Shown in pieces: positions 51,901 through 64,000 of a DNA stretch of 64,000 nt; the stretch's first letter is position 1, and every line of letters starts with the position of its first letter. Source of the stretch: Struthio camelus (Eukaryota; Chordata; Aves; Struthioniformes; Struthionidae). The DNA is taken from positions 6,216,001 through 6,280,000 of the forward strand of contig NC_090952.1 in NCBI RefSeq assembly GCF_040807025.1, written 5' to 3'. Under the pieces are notes generated by a model. That model had not been told where the DNA came from. It did not search any database and saw nothing but the letters and a program-made list of their open reading frames with translations. The position numbers and the translations under genes are program-made.

Positions 51901-54900
51901 GCACGAATATCTTGATCCTGCATTCCAGCAATGCCTGCTGAACAGGAGCTTGGAATAAGGAATAAAGCCTATGTTTAATCAACAGAATCATCTGGCTCAC
52001 TGGAATAAAACAGAATACAGCTTTCCTACATATTTTTCATAAAAGAGCTAGAAATGGCTTGCTTAAAAATGACACACACAAAAACACACATAGAGTATGG
52101 TCTGAGGGCTCTTGTTTACACATGAATATTTGCAGACTCCCACATCTGTGGTAATTTGCCCCTGTATATCTGTGGGCAAAATAGTGATTTAGGAGACTAA
52201 AAATAAAATAGTGATTTAGGAGAGTATCCAGGACATCATGATCTCAGTATCACCAACAGATGGAATCCAGTTGCTGGAATGAAATAGCCTCAGGGGAACT
52301 GTCATTATAGCATCCCATCAGTGAATTCACCCAGTAGCTCCCCCAAAGAAAATGCAAATATTTGACATTTCTAGTGACCGCCCCCCTATGTAGATCAGAG
52401 GTATGCCTAGTACAGCTGAGTCACTGAGGCCGTTGCTAGTCACCCTGAGCATGTCTGGTGTGCTGAAGTAAAACCCCGCATATGAGCAACCCATATTCTG
52501 TCATATCCAAATTTTAATGCTGTGGCTTGAATCCATCTGTACTTATTATGTGCAACATATTAATAATATTGTTTAATTGTAAATGTCCCTTTATTGCCCA
52601 TACGTTGCTAGGGTGAGGGAACTAAGGGACATTGGAACGTGCTTCGGAAGCCTTAGGAGTACTGCTACCCAAGCAAGAACATTAAAGTTTGTTACATGAA
52701 AAAGCTATTGTTGTCCCCCCCTCTCCACACTTCATCACTGCCTGTCTGTAGATAAATGTTCAAAAGAGTTGGTGGGTAATTGTGCTCAATCTAGTATGCA
52801 TTTAAGACTTAAATTGCTTCTTTGAGGCTGAGCCTCCTCATTCTGTACTTCAGAGTCACTGAAAAACAATACAAAACTGGAAATGTAAAATTTAGTCTTT
52901 GAAAACGTGCTTTGCAGTCCCAGTTAACTCTCCTGTTGTCCAAACTTTATTTAGCCTTGGCAAATTGCAGAAGAAATGATAGAGTTAATGAGTGTAATTT
53001 ATCAAAAAGCAAATAACAAAGCGTTAGCCTGAAGCTGGCCCACTGACCTGTATGTACTGCAACTTCAACATCCTCAACATCCAGCAGAAAAAAAAAAAAA
53101 AGGAACGTGTTCAGGGTAAAAGTTAAATGCCAGGTGCCTTGTGTGAAGTAATGCACATTATATTAAACCATTTAAGTTTAACACAAACAGTTACTCTAGC
53201 CCAGGTGGTAACTTGCTACACTACTGTAACTTGATGGTGTTGCTGAGCCTGCTATAGTTTGGACCGAGCCTCCCACTGTAGGCGTTCAGACCTCACCTAC
53301 AATAATCTGGATGCTGAGAGGCAGCCAGTGATGGCGCAGGTAAACTGTGCAATGCATGAGCTTCATAGGGACCATCATGGGTTTTCTGACAAGGAATCAT
53401 GCTATAGACTCTGCAGATGCCTAGTTGCCCCTGCCTGAAGCAGCAACACTGAGCAACGAACTGGTCAGTGACAGGGGGCGGGGAAGGCGGTACCCCTGTG
53501 TCTTCTGCTCCAGCAGTCCTTTCTCTTCCCACCCACCTTTCCATATGTCAGATGTCCCTGTGTTTGTCACCCACTCTGAATCAAACTTTCCCCTAAACCA
53601 CTAAGTTACCCTCTTCTGACCGGAGTTGCCACTGGCAACAGTAGCCTCTACAAAGTGGTTGCAGTGAATATTTGCTCTAGTTCTTCCAAAGAAACTTTTT
53701 CTCAGCAGAAGAAATAGAAGCACAAGCAACGCTGTTAGCCATGTGAATCTGAGTCTGCTGCTATATTTTTATGGGTGTTTCGTAACACCAGTGAGGGCCC
53801 GGGCGTTCTGTGCAGCCACCTGAAAGCTTCCCGCAAGATCAGCTTCAACATTTGGTTTTTCTCTCTGATTCATTAAAGAAGAAAACCTGCCCTCACTCAG
53901 ACAGCTGATGCTATTTGCATGAGGAGAGTGTACAGGCTTAAGACACACTAGAGCGATGTTACCATGATGACATATGGGGAACTGTGTTAGCATTAGAGAT
54001 TTTTTTTAGCTATTTATCTGTACCACAAAAGAATGTGAGGGAATTTATTGTATTGCTTGTGCTTGTCACAGTGAAGGAATTCTAAGCTCATTGCGATAAA
54101 CCTGAAGCACTTTTTAATAATGCACTGGACCTACATTATCACTCCTGCATTTAGAAGGGGAAGAATCCACAGCCACCTTCTTTTCCATTGCTAAATAATT
54201 TAAGCATAACCTATTCAGACATTAAAGAGATACAGAGAAAGTTGTTGTTCGCTGTGGTTAGGGTTTATAGCGTATTGTTGCTTTCTTTGATTGAGATTTT
54301 TCATCCTGATGACATAAGCTTCATTTTTAAGCTGAATTTCTCTCTAAATCGAACCTATCCCGTCGGAGAGTTCAGCCCCTTGGCTGGTTGATAATATGAT
54401 GGCAGATATTTGCCTTTTTTTTTTTAAACAGATTACTAAATTGGTTGAATGTGATGTGATTTAGCAGTTGTTATTAAGCCTCATGTTCCTGCAGATCTGG
54501 GATGGGAATTTCAGTTTAATCCCTGCAAGTTAGAGTTACGAGGTCCAGATAAAATAAAAACTATTTGCAATTATGTGGCTGGAGCCTCTTGAGAGATCTA
54601 AAATTCACCTCACCTCAAACTTATTGGGTAAACATGCTTTAGAGTTCTTGCCTTGCAGCATCCTTCTTTAAAGGGAAATGAGGGGCTGTAACTGTGCTCT
54701 GCCAGGTCCAAGGGAGTTGATGATTTGGTTTAAAGTCACCCATGTTTTCAGATGCTGTCCTTGAGCTTTTCAACTGCAAGCTCAAGACAGAGCAAGGGCT
54801 GCACTTGGTGTTATATATTGGCCTTACGCAGAACGCTTGCTTGTTGTGTAACCTTTCCAGCCCCTGCTCCCCAGTGCAAGTTTCAGGAATAATTTGATCT

Positions 54901-55010
54901 TTGGGATGGAAATCTTCCAGACAAGCTCCCGCATTTTCTTCCTCACCCATAGGACTTAATGGTTGCAACAGGTTTGCAAGATCAAGTACTGTATTTCTTG
55001 GCCTGGTCAT
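42968..55010 (-). CDS. hypothetical four-exon gene, 260 aa, unsupported by homology
   Basis: Four open minus-strand segments can be joined with all junctions in phase 1: complement of join(42968..43101, 50507..50728, 50998..51153, 54740..55010), 783 nt, from an ATG with A at -3 to a TGA. The best splice sites are the donor CACG then GTAAGT at 50507, the acceptor TCTTCTTTTCTTCAG at 51154 and the acceptor CAATTTTCAG at 43102. The others are mediocre (GTGACT, GTAAAT, CCATCAG). The 50.5-kb segment looks most like coding sequence: lysine- and serine-rich with a patch around SESSSEKE and a PQKPNK motif. I recognise no family. With this freedom of choice a chance chain is quite possible. An overlapping frame in the 43.1-kb segment is equally open. 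Confidence 0.2.
43730..43880. repeat. ancient MIR/CORE-like SINE remnant
   Basis: Plus-strand text contains CAGATAAGGAAACAAAGACA, then AAGGTCAGACAGAATGACAG and GATTCCTGGGTTCTAATTCTGGCACTTC (in part). These follow the MIR reverse strand (CAGATGAGGAAACTGAG..., AAGGTCACACAG). After the B-box-like centre they follow the MIR forward strand, with ACTGTGACAAGG for the CTGTGTGACCTTGGG block. The two arms meet at the centre, so it reads as a head-to-head arrangement. Confidence 0.4.
43900..50490. other. AT-rich stretch, no supported gene
   Basis: No exon or strong repeat is recognised. If the hypothetical minus-strand gene at 43.0-55.0 kb were real, this would be its last intron. Open frames here are short and lack convincing splice sites. 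Confidence 0.45.
51300..51783 (+). mobile_element. CR1 LINE 3' fragment, 5'-truncated
   Basis: The C-terminal end of CR1 ORF2 and the 3' end, plus strand. Degenerate translation gives WAPRYK, ATKMIKGLEHLSYEE and a SLEKRRL-like block. The end contains GGTTCCTTCTAGCCTAAACA and the terminal CTATGATTCT at 51,772-51,781, which is the hallmark CR1 3' octamer region. It is present as a single copy of the terminal unit. 5' truncation is the usual state for CR1. The copy is disrupted by stops and indels and is not coding. Confidence 0.9.
52178..52223. repeat. 27-bp-spaced direct duplication
   Basis: The 19-mer AAAATAGTGATTTAGGAGA occurs at 52178-52196 and again at 52205-52223. This is a short tandem duplication with an 8-bp spacer. 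Confidence 0.9.
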
Positions 55011-55539
55011 TGTGTTGTGAGTGACGTACTAACAGTTGTTCCTGTCGTGGCTGAACACGTTCATATCCTGTCATGGATAGAGCCAGGGAAAACAGAGCTG
55101 CCCAAAACCTTGACTATGAAAAGACTTTCAGTAGCTTTCACAGAAGGATTGTTAAGGATTTGACTTAAAAATATTAACCAGTTGAACTGCCTCTAACATT
55201 ACTCACGTGTGAAATAGATGGTATTGTACCCATTTTCCTGAAAAGGGAGTGGATACCGGAAAAAATAGCTCGTCCAGAGTCGCCTATGGAAAGATCGTGG
55301 TAGACAGAAGTAGAAACGGGATTGTCAAACTTCCATTTTGGCATTTTGTTCCTGTTGCGCTATGCAAATAAGAAAATGTGGCAATTAGGGATGATTGGGG
55401 GGAGATCTGTCAGACTTTTAGGTTGCCTGCAAAGTGTTTTTATTTAGCGTACTGTTTGAACAGAAGCAGTTCATTACTTGATGATGAAGAGCTGATATAC
55501 AAATGAGTGTGTGTACACACACAAAAGGAGGTGTGATAT

Positions 55540-55793
55540 TCAGGCTGCTGGGTAACCTGTGGGATCCCACAGCTGCGGTAGTCCGTGCTTCCCTTCCTCT
55601 CCAGAGCTGTCCCCATGCAGCAGTTCATTCTGCTTATAGGAGAGCTTGCCACTGTTACGGCGTATTCTTTTGCCATGGAAGCAGTGGTAGATGTCTCCTG
55701 TTCCCATTTCCGTCTGCTGTAATATGCCTGAGAGAGTTGATTGTTTTTGTCCCTTTCCTATTTTGAATGTGGAAGGATACTGCAACTGATAAA
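55540..55793 (-). other. open segment after a good acceptor, possible exon
   Basis: On the minus strand the text CCAATTTATCAGTTGCAG is followed by about 80 open codons with a basic, serine-rich composition. The only downstream donor is weak (ACAG then GTTACC). It lies upstream of the hypothetical gene at 43-55 kb and might be a further exon, but homology and a good donor are both lacking. Confidence 0.15.
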
Positions 55794-55799
55794 TTGGAT

Positions 55800-58700
55800 G
55801 TAAAGTAACAACACCTGAGCAGAATTATCAATGTTTAAAAAGCACTCGGAGAATGACAGTCTCCGCATCTGGAATTCACTCCTCTAGAGATCAAGAAAAC
55901 AATTTAAGCAATGCCCTCAGAATAAAATTCAAGGCCATTTTTTTTGCACAGCAGCACTGAAAATTGAGACCGCTCTCTGCTGACCAATGGAAAAAGAGAT
56001 AGACCTATAGTTACATTTCTTGTGTTCGGGAAGTAGCAATGCGCACCATGTATTATTCAGATTGGGAGCTCTGTAATTCTATTAGTATTGTAAATGAACT
56101 CTGGAGCTTTTACAGATTTGAATTCCTGTATGCACACACTTGCACATAAATGCTAAAATGTCTTCTATTTTCAGTAGCAGAGAACTAACCTCTGGTAAGC
56201 AAAGCACTAGGGAACAGGGGCACCACTCAGAATAGATTGAATTCCAGCCACAAAGAAACATCATTTGGATTTTTCTTGCAGGAGAGACTATGCTGTTTCT
56301 TGAAACCCCAGAGTATGAATAAAACTTATATTATTGAGGCAAATAGCTTAGGGAGTTTCAAATAAGGATTAGACAATTATATGAATAAGGATAGGTAGGT
56401 TAAAAAGCAAAGGGCCATGCAGCTGCCTGCATCTGCTTATAAATTCATCACGAGTATACAAGTAAGGTAAAAATCCCATAACCATTGCCATCAGGGAGAA
56501 GATCTCTGCATGAGCAGAGATGTCTCTCGCAGCAGTGACTCTGGATCTATCAGAGACGTTTTAAAGAAACCTTGTTTTTCTGGAGGTGGTTGTTTTACTC
56601 TTTCTGACACCCAGGTTCCTTTAATACGTTAAAAGATGAGGTGTCAAATAGCTAAATGCTTTTTGAATACCTTCTCCTGTTTCCTATGAAACCGAAAGTA
56701 TGCTGCCTATCATCTGGGACAGGTCTGAGCTCAAAATAGATTATTCTTACTCTTTAATTTTTGAGTTTTACCATATATATATGGTAGTTACTTCCTAGCA
56801 CCAGAAGCAAAGGGAACCTGGACCCTTCCATTCTCAGCACCGTACAAGTGTTACATGTGCTACACAATCTGGAAGAAGAGCTTTATCTTTAGGCTTATGT
56901 TTAGGCTTACCCCAGGTGCCTGACTTAGTGAAGTAACTGGCTAATATGCTGAGGCAGGCAAAAGGTATGCAAATCTCTGAAGGCTAGTCACAATAAGAGA
57001 CCTGGATGTCTTAAATCACCCTTCAGAGGTTTATTTTTCTTTGCACTGACTCTAAAGGGAACCGAAGGAGACTAGATGTCTAACTATAGCCATAGTTCAG
57101 CAATGCAAGGACTTTCTTGGCTGTACCTCCTTAAACTGTTCCCCACTCTCTCATGCCTAACTGCTTTTTCCCATCTCTGCTCTACCTCTTAGTTGTGCCA
57201 ACACAGCTCTTTTGGGGACCATGCTGGGACATGTCCCGGTGTCTTTTTAGGATATTACCCAAATGTGCCTGGCATCACGCAGTTCTGTTTTCCTCTCCAA
57301 AGCAGTGATTTGTATTGACACAAATCTGTAGCTTCCTGGCCTCTTCATAGATGTCAGTAGTGTGTCCACTGAGGCTAGTAAGATCCTTATAGGGCAAAAA
57401 CAGTCTCCTTGTTCCTAAAACGGGGATACTTTCCAAATAAACAAGGAATGTGTTTCCATTATATAATCTCATTATAGGATCTGTGACACATAGATGAACG
57501 ATTTTGATGCTTTCCAGCAGAAAGAGGTAATGCACGCACACACTCTGGTGAGAATGACGTTCCCCCTGTGTTTTGTGAAATGACAGTTACTGAGAGGATA
57601 AGCCCAGAAGAATGGCTCTAGATATATCTTTATCTACATTATCAACAACAAATTTCTCCCTCACTCTTTCTCTCATTTCATAGACCATTGACCAGTATTC
57701 CCATGCAACCATCTTTTAATATAAAAGAAAGATTTCCTCGTAGGCAAGGGAAAAATAAATGAAAAGATGATTTACTTGGACAGATCATCTGGAGCAGGGA
57801 AATCAGTTGGGCTTGTTTATTCAGCAAAAGAAGCAGGGGAACCAATGAAGAAAAATGACCTATATCCCAGGAGATGTATCACACTCTGTTTGGCAAAGTG
57901 CTTTCTGTACATGTGGGTCCTCTGCTTATGCTTTTTGTGGTTGTGATCCTGAAATAAATGGGTTTCCTTTATAATAGCCAGCTCTGTTGTAATCGCCTAG
58001 TGGAACTTGGGTGTATATTAGGACTGCTGGATGGGCGTATTTGCACCTGAATTCTTCTGTAATTGAAATTGAGTAATCGCATATGATTTATCTCCGAAAA
58101 GCAGATGCAAACCATCTAATTGGTTAGTGCATACTGTGGCATTCAGACTGCAGAGGTAACTATGACAGATAGTGCTGGAAATTTCCCATTCCTTTCAAAT
58201 GCTTTCAGCACCCCTCTCCACAGACATAGTTGTTGTGACTGTCTAGCTTAGCAGTGCGTTGTCATTTTTCTCCAGAATAAGTTTAGAGGAAAAGTGTAAT
58301 ATATGGTTAATGAAATCATTTCCAGCAGCACCTGTAGAAATAATCACTGAGCCTGTGCCTGAAGCAGGCTGGCATAAAATCTACAGGGAGTTTCCACTCA
58401 CAAGCAGCAATCAGCCTGAGATGAGGTCCTCACAATGTGCTTGGCAGTCTTCTGTGATAGTTACTGTAAATATAGCCACATAAAACCCAGCAGTCCATGT
58501 GATTAGGCAGACACTGCCTAATCTCTTACTGCTGTATACATCCCTGTCATTTTGCAAATGAGAGGATTGTTCTCTGTAATCTATCTGTCTGTCTTGGATT
58601 TTACCATGGCCTCCCTCAGCACAGCATCTGAGCAGAAGTGAATCATTTCACTCCTCATTGTAACTGATCCCCTTGTAGGGTTGTACTGTGATTTAAAAAA

Positions 58701-61700
58701 AAAAAAATGCAAACAAAATTGTAAACAAAAAATGCTGTTTTGGCAGGAAGGTGGCAAAAGGCACAAAACCGAAAGGCTGGGTATTGAGGCAGATTATCCC
58801 TCATGGGTGTTTGCCTCGGCCAGCGGCTCAGACTCCTCTGGAAAGTTCTGCGACCTTTTTAACGGGAGTTTTTCAGAAGCTGGTTTTGCATTTCATCTTG
58901 TATTAGGTAGCTAAACTACTGACTATCTCTTGTTGCTCTGCAGGAGTTACAGTCTGGAATCTGACTGCGGTGCTTTGTATGCCAAAAAAAGGAGATAATC
59001 TTCAAATATATTATTTTAAAGGATAGTTCTAAAATGTAAGCAGATGCATGCATTTTGTTTAATGATATAGGGCTTTTCAGCTGGACACGAGGCTGAAATT
59101 GCAGCACAATTGACTCTTCTGAAATTAGTGGGATAGCCTGAAGTATAAAGGAAGCTGTGTCCACTGTGATTGCAAATGAGATGTCAGGTAAGGGATTCCC
59201 TTTCATGAATGTAGTTAGTTTTATTTTCTGAACCAACGTTGCTGGCCTGTAAAGTTTTTTTAATGTAAACCCAGTTTCCTTGTGCTGTTATTTTTCTCCT
59301 TGATTAAGCTGTCATGAAAATCTCCACCAATTCTTTAGGGAAGGAGATGTAAAGTGTAAGACCTTTATAAGTGTAAAACCTATGGTATTCAAAGAGATTT
59401 CTTAAATCCTATTTTGATTTTTTTTATTTTTGTTATCTCTGAAAATACAGGATCTCCTACCATTAGCAGCATTAATGGGTCGAACCATTATGAGCCTTTT
59501 TTTTCTTTTTTTCTTTTTTTCTTTTTTTTTTTTGTGGCATTATGTCTCTGGGAAAAGGCTATTTTAAGATGATGAGATGGGATGGCCACATGGAATGATA
59601 GGGATGGCCACACGGGGATAGACACTAAAAGAAGAACGTAGATATGATAAAACCCACCCTGTACGATTATACTTGGAAATTTTCAAATAGGGTGAACGTT
59701 TGAGGGAACTGTGGATGAGGCTCTATCCCCCTTTGCCAGTTCCTCTCCTCCTCAGACCTGTAGGAGGAGTGGAAACAATCCCTGGAAGACTTCGCACAAA
59801 TGGGAAAAGCTGCAGTCCAAGCTAGGACTAGATGTCTTAGCCAGCACAACCTTCTTTGTCCCTCACTGCTGTCCCAGGACCCATACATCTGCACGTGAAC
59901 TCTACTGTGGTTCTTGCTATGCCAGTTTTCTCAGAATAGATACAGAGGTGGCTAGAGAAAACTGCAGGAGCCAGGCTCACCCTTTTCACTGCTGAAGAAG
60001 GGAAGTAGACTGGGGGGGGAACTGGGTTGGAGAAACCGGAGGAATGAAGAGGTTACTCAGCAGAGATCAGTAATCATCTGGGATGGATAAAGTCCAAAAA
60101 AGGACATAAGACTAGTATCACAGGGCGGTAATATTAGTATTTAATATTTCCCCTATTATCTAGTAAAGCAAAGATTTAGAATTGCAACAGCTTCTTGCAA
60201 CAGTATCTGCCTACAGCAGGTCATGGCCCCCTACCACTTGAGAACTATCTTAGCAAGAGGTACACATGTAGTTCATGGGTAGCTGAAGAGCTAATCTTTG
60301 AACTGAGAAATGAGTCTGCGATCTTCACGGTCATGGACAGTGAAAAACATATAGTTACCAGGCACCACCTAAAACTTAATAAAGCTACATATGGGAAACT
60401 ACTTGGTAATGAAATGTAATCTCTGTCTGAACTAGACTGTTTACATAGAGTCACAGAAAAGTATAGCTTTTCCCTGGATGCATACATTTTCACCAGCTCA
60501 TCTGGTTTTGTGCATAGCGTTTCTTTAACGAGGGATTGTTTGCTATAGTTTCCTATTTAAGCTGGGAAAAAATTTTCTGTGAATGAAGTACCGTTCTCAT
60601 TGCTTTAATGGCGAAAGAAGTCCCAGGGATGATGTCAGTCCACCACCTTTCTATATCAGGTACTGCTCTGGCTAAAGTTCTATAGCTGGTGGTCATTTGT
60701 ATTACAACTTTTCCGTTGCCAGTTCTTAATTTTGTTAGTTACTTTGATTTGACTCGGCTTTGTTAAAAACCTGACAAATGAATTGTATCTCTTTGAAGGT
60801 GCTGTCCTACTGCCAGGCTGCCATTTTATTGTATTTTAACTTTGTTATTGCAGAAGTCAGTCTGAAAGCCAAAACAGCATACAAAATATTAATAGAATAT
60901 TTAATTCATGTATTTGAGATAAACTATGGGATAAACACAAAATGAATATTATGATTAATTTGGGTGAATGTGTATGCTTGTGCTTGCAACCACATCTGTT
61001 CCATTCTGGAAGGAATCAAAACCGTCTGTCTGTTTATTATAATAGTTTCTAGTCTGTTTATATGAATTCTCTATTATACTGAACATCAGGGGCCTGTTGT
61101 TTTAAGCCAAGTGATTCAGAGAATTAGATCTGAAGACCCCTGGAATTCCAAGAGCTATGCTATGCAGTATTTTTACTCGCTGTCACTTGAAAATTAATTT
61201 GGATACCTTGAAAACCAAATGTTGATTTGAACAATGGAGAAAGAGGAGATTTAAGAAGAAAATTCTGTAGTCTGTATAAAACTACTCCTTGGCATAGCAA
61301 ATACTGCCTGTCGTGTGACAGGAGAGATGCTGCACAGCCTGCTCCTGCCTTTCCCCTTGACAGCTGCCTGCAGAGTGCCCTGTAGTTTTGTTCCTGAATA
61401 TGTGTGGAAACACTTTTTTGAAGTAGCAATACCCTATTTCCACTTACCCTATGTAAATTACAGTGTGCAAAATGGTACAAATTCCTTACATTTGTGAATT
61501 TTCGAAAGTTCATAAGAAAGTAAAGCATCTGGATCACTTGGCTACAGCTTGTTAAAAAGGAAAAAATTTGAAAATGCTAAATAAAGCATTCACCATCTTT
61601 GTCAGCTGGCAGAGATTCAACTAGCATTTCATTGGCGATCCCGTCTCTGCTCTTCAAAACCCAGCAAGTTTGTAAGGTAGCCACTCCTTACGTATTAAAG

Positions 61701-62400
61701 CCATATAGACACTCTTCTCCTATGCTGTTTTGAGTTCAACAGGCCTTTTTTGCTCTGTCATATGCTACTGATGCTCTTGATTTCCTTGATTGCTAATGCT
61801 GAATTGGTGCTTCCCAGCACATTATCAAGGGATGTTGTGATAGGCGAGATGATGCCTTTAACACCAGACATGGGGATGATTCTTAAAAGTGAAGTCCTGC
61901 ACGCTCATGCTCACATTAGAGATCCTATTATACTTTTCTGCATACAGCCATCCAGGACATCCCTGGCTGTCCTCTGAACTGCACACCTGTCAGTCATTCA
62001 GTCCTCAAAAGAGTCTGTTATTAATGTAAAAACCCTGCTCTTGTTAGAGCCAAATTCTTTGGCAGGATTATCACACTCTGTCTGACCTCGTTAACAGAGA
62101 ATATTAAGGTTGTAAGAGTGGATTGTTCTCATAGTCCTTCTGACTCATGTTCTGCTAAAGGCCATGCAGGGAAACTTCCTCCCTAAAAATGTTCCTCGGA
62201 GGGCCACTGCTGCTTGTAAATTGGCTGTTTGGAAAAATGTTTTCTGGAGTTGCTTACCTCCATCTTATCTAAGCAGTGGGTTGTGATGTGCTGGGTAGTA
62301 CAGATCCTTTATTTAAACGTATGCATTAAGTAGGGCAAGAGAATTCTCCCAGGTGTTCTACTGAAGGTCTCATGGGTTGAAAGCCTGCTTATAAAGGAGG
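55800..62400. other. intergenic or intronic stretch, no supported gene
   Basis: AT-rich sequence with T-rich tracts, the largest at about 59499-59533 (T runs interrupted by single Cs). Open frames of 75-125 codons on either strand have no acceptor/donor pairs or family motifs that I can see. Confidence 0.45.
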
Positions 62401-62413
62401 GTCATATGTGCAG

Positions 62414-62549
62414 TTTTCTTTTCTTTTCTTTTCTTTTCTTTTCTTTTCTTTTCTTTTCTTTTCTTTTCTTTTCTTTTCTTTTCTTTTCTTTTCTTTTCTT
62501 TTCTTTTCTTTTCTTTTCTTTTCTTTTCTTTTCTTTTCTTTTCTTTTTC
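62414..62549. repeat. (TTTTC)n pentanucleotide array, about 27 units
   Basis: A near-perfect run of TTTTC on the plus strand (GAAAA on the minus), 136 bp, with one extra T in the last unit. It is a pure polypyrimidine/polypurine tract. The lysine/arginine/glutamate-repeat ORFs across it on the minus strand, and serine/phenylalanine on the plus, are artefacts of the repeat. Confidence 0.97.
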
Positions 62550-62559
62550 TACCTTGTGC

Positions 62560-64000
62560 AATATTAGTTTGTAAGTTCTCTATGCTGTTTGAGGCACAGC
62601 ATTTTTTGCTTTCAGAAAACTGATCATCCCTGCTTAATGAACACAGAAAGAAAACAAACTCCCACAAGTACAGATTCCCCTGCTCACTGTTTGAGTCTCT
62701 TATACAATTTATTCAGTTAATCCCCTGCAGAAACCCTTTGCCATCAGAAGAGCTTGGGTGGAAGCTTTGAGGTTTCATGAATTCCAAACGGGGGACTGTT
62801 GCCACTGCATACCAAATTACAAAATAAATTGGTTTTGATTACAGTACTTACAACAATTCTCATGGTGATCAGGTTTATTCTTGCTCAAGTCAACAGTGTA
62901 GGTTGTAAAGCATCATTCAGGGTTTGTCTTGTGGGGTAATATATTCAGTTGATAACTTAAGCCTGTAGTCCTATGAAGTGGTAAATCTGTTTTTCGGAAC
63001 TTTGTACCAGATCAAAAACTCCGATGACATGCAACAAAGCACTGAACTATGACAAACTCACAGGTTCAAGTCTATTTAAAAAATGTTGTGTATTAACTTT
63101 GTCTCAGCAGACTTTATGACACATCAGGTATCATTTATCTTTACAGTGCTGGCAGAAAGCCAGCATAAACCACAAAGCCTGCATAAACACCATATTGTAT
63201 GCTCTGGCTAATTTGATTAAAAAATTGTGATCATATTCTCCTGCCTCATTCAATCAAATTTGTACTGCCAGATAATCTCCTACTCCATATATCTGACATT
63301 AAAATGGAACCATAGCCTCCAAGACTAGGTAATATTGTCTGAATAGAGGAAGTGTTGCCAGGAACAACTGTTAAGGCCCTTGTCACTGCTTCTTCCTGAA
63401 AAGTTATTCAAGGCCTACTTTCATAAGCCGTATCTGATTTGGGAGGCTCTACGACTCTGTGACGTCTGTGAACTGCCTTGCAGAAGCTCGGATCATCTGC
63501 TGCTCCCGCTTACTCTGCTACAAGTATGAGTCTTTAGTGCCTCTGAAATTTAGTTTTGTTATTTTACCAGTTGGACAACCTAAAATAGAAAGCCTCAAAT
63601 ATCAGCAGAGTCTAGGAGAGTACTCCAGGAGAACTAGGCCTTAATCTCCCTGATTTGATCTCCCTGTCTGTTAACTGATAATATAAATAGTGTGACAAGT
63701 TAGCAGTTGTAACACAATGTGGTCTTAAAACTGCAGTTTCCCCACATATATAGAAATGAGCAACTTACATCATACACATCTGTTGTTGCTTTTTAACCAG
63801 TGAACTCTCTGCATAACACAAGAGCTGTGAGAAATAATCACTTGCTATTCGAAGACGTAGAGTCAGCTTATCAAATGAGTTAAAGAAGTAACGTAATGAG
63901 ATCATAACAGTGCTCAGTGGTGACTTCCTTGGTAATGGAGGCTTTCCTGATAGGCATAATTGTGCAGTATCGTGATCTGCTTCTCTACCCCGTGTATAGA
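62560..64000. other. non-coding stretch at the right edge
   Basis: No exon, promoter or repeat is recognised. The sequence is ordinary AT-rich vertebrate DNA. Confidence 0.4.

Noticed and set aside
53293..53544. 83-codon minus-strand frame ending at a very good donor (TGTAG then GTGAGG)
   Set aside because: Its phase does not fit the neighbouring open segments, and no acceptor or homology decides for it.
61160..61537. 125-codon minus-strand open frame
   Set aside because: Several frames of this length are expected by chance at this base composition. No motifs or splice sites.
62370..62667. Lysine/arginine/glutamate-repeat and phenylalanine/serine-repeat open frames
   Set aside because: Direct translation of the TTTTC array.
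38290..64000. DLC1 coding exons, expected from human synteny
   Set aside because: No RhoGAP, SAM or START-type coding sequence, and no large DLC1 first coding exon, is visible in the window.

Overview
The window is vertebrate nuclear DNA, most likely from a bird (possibly another sauropsid). It is AT-rich, almost without long ORFs, and carries a large chicken-repeat-1 (CR1) retrotransposon and a second CR1 3' end; I saw no Alu, B1 or L1. Most open frames of 60-125 codons are what chance gives in 64 kb of this composition, so I annotate spliced exons, promoters and repeats instead.

The one gene I can reconstruct end to end is on the minus strand: five coding exons between 35,382 and 19,986, every junction with a usable GT/AG pair and matching phase, encoding 288 residues. 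It resembles, from memory, the uncharacterised vertebrate protein C8orf48, which lies between DLC1 and SGCZ in human. A CpG island at about 37.44-37.86 kb is its likely promoter. The island holds GC boxes and a palindromic CRE fused to an E-box, and runs straight into a 31-bp GC-rich minisatellite (37.86-38.28 kb) whose plus strand repeats a consensus 5' splice site.

Left part (1-20 kb): a second GC-rich, CpG-rich patch (about 2.5-3.5 kb) contains a 15-unit minisatellite that alone explains the long overlapping ORFs there. A nearly complete but dead CR1 lies on the minus strand at 9.46-12.33 kb. At 14.95-15.2 kb a plus-strand terminal exon encodes a stalk with N-glycosylation sequons, one transmembrane helix and a short tail, followed by a poly(A) signal; I do not recognise the protein. 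A possible upstream exon lies at 5.7 kb.

Right part (38.3-64 kb): mostly intergenic or intronic sequence with simple repeats, a CR1 3' fragment (51.3-51.8 kb), an old MIR/CORE-like SINE remnant and a long TTTTC array (62.4 kb). Four minus-strand open segments between 55.0 and 43.0 kb can be chained with compatible splice phases into a 260-residue reading frame. I list it as a weak hypothesis, since such chains can arise by chance. I found no tRNA, rRNA, CRISPR or prokaryotic feature.
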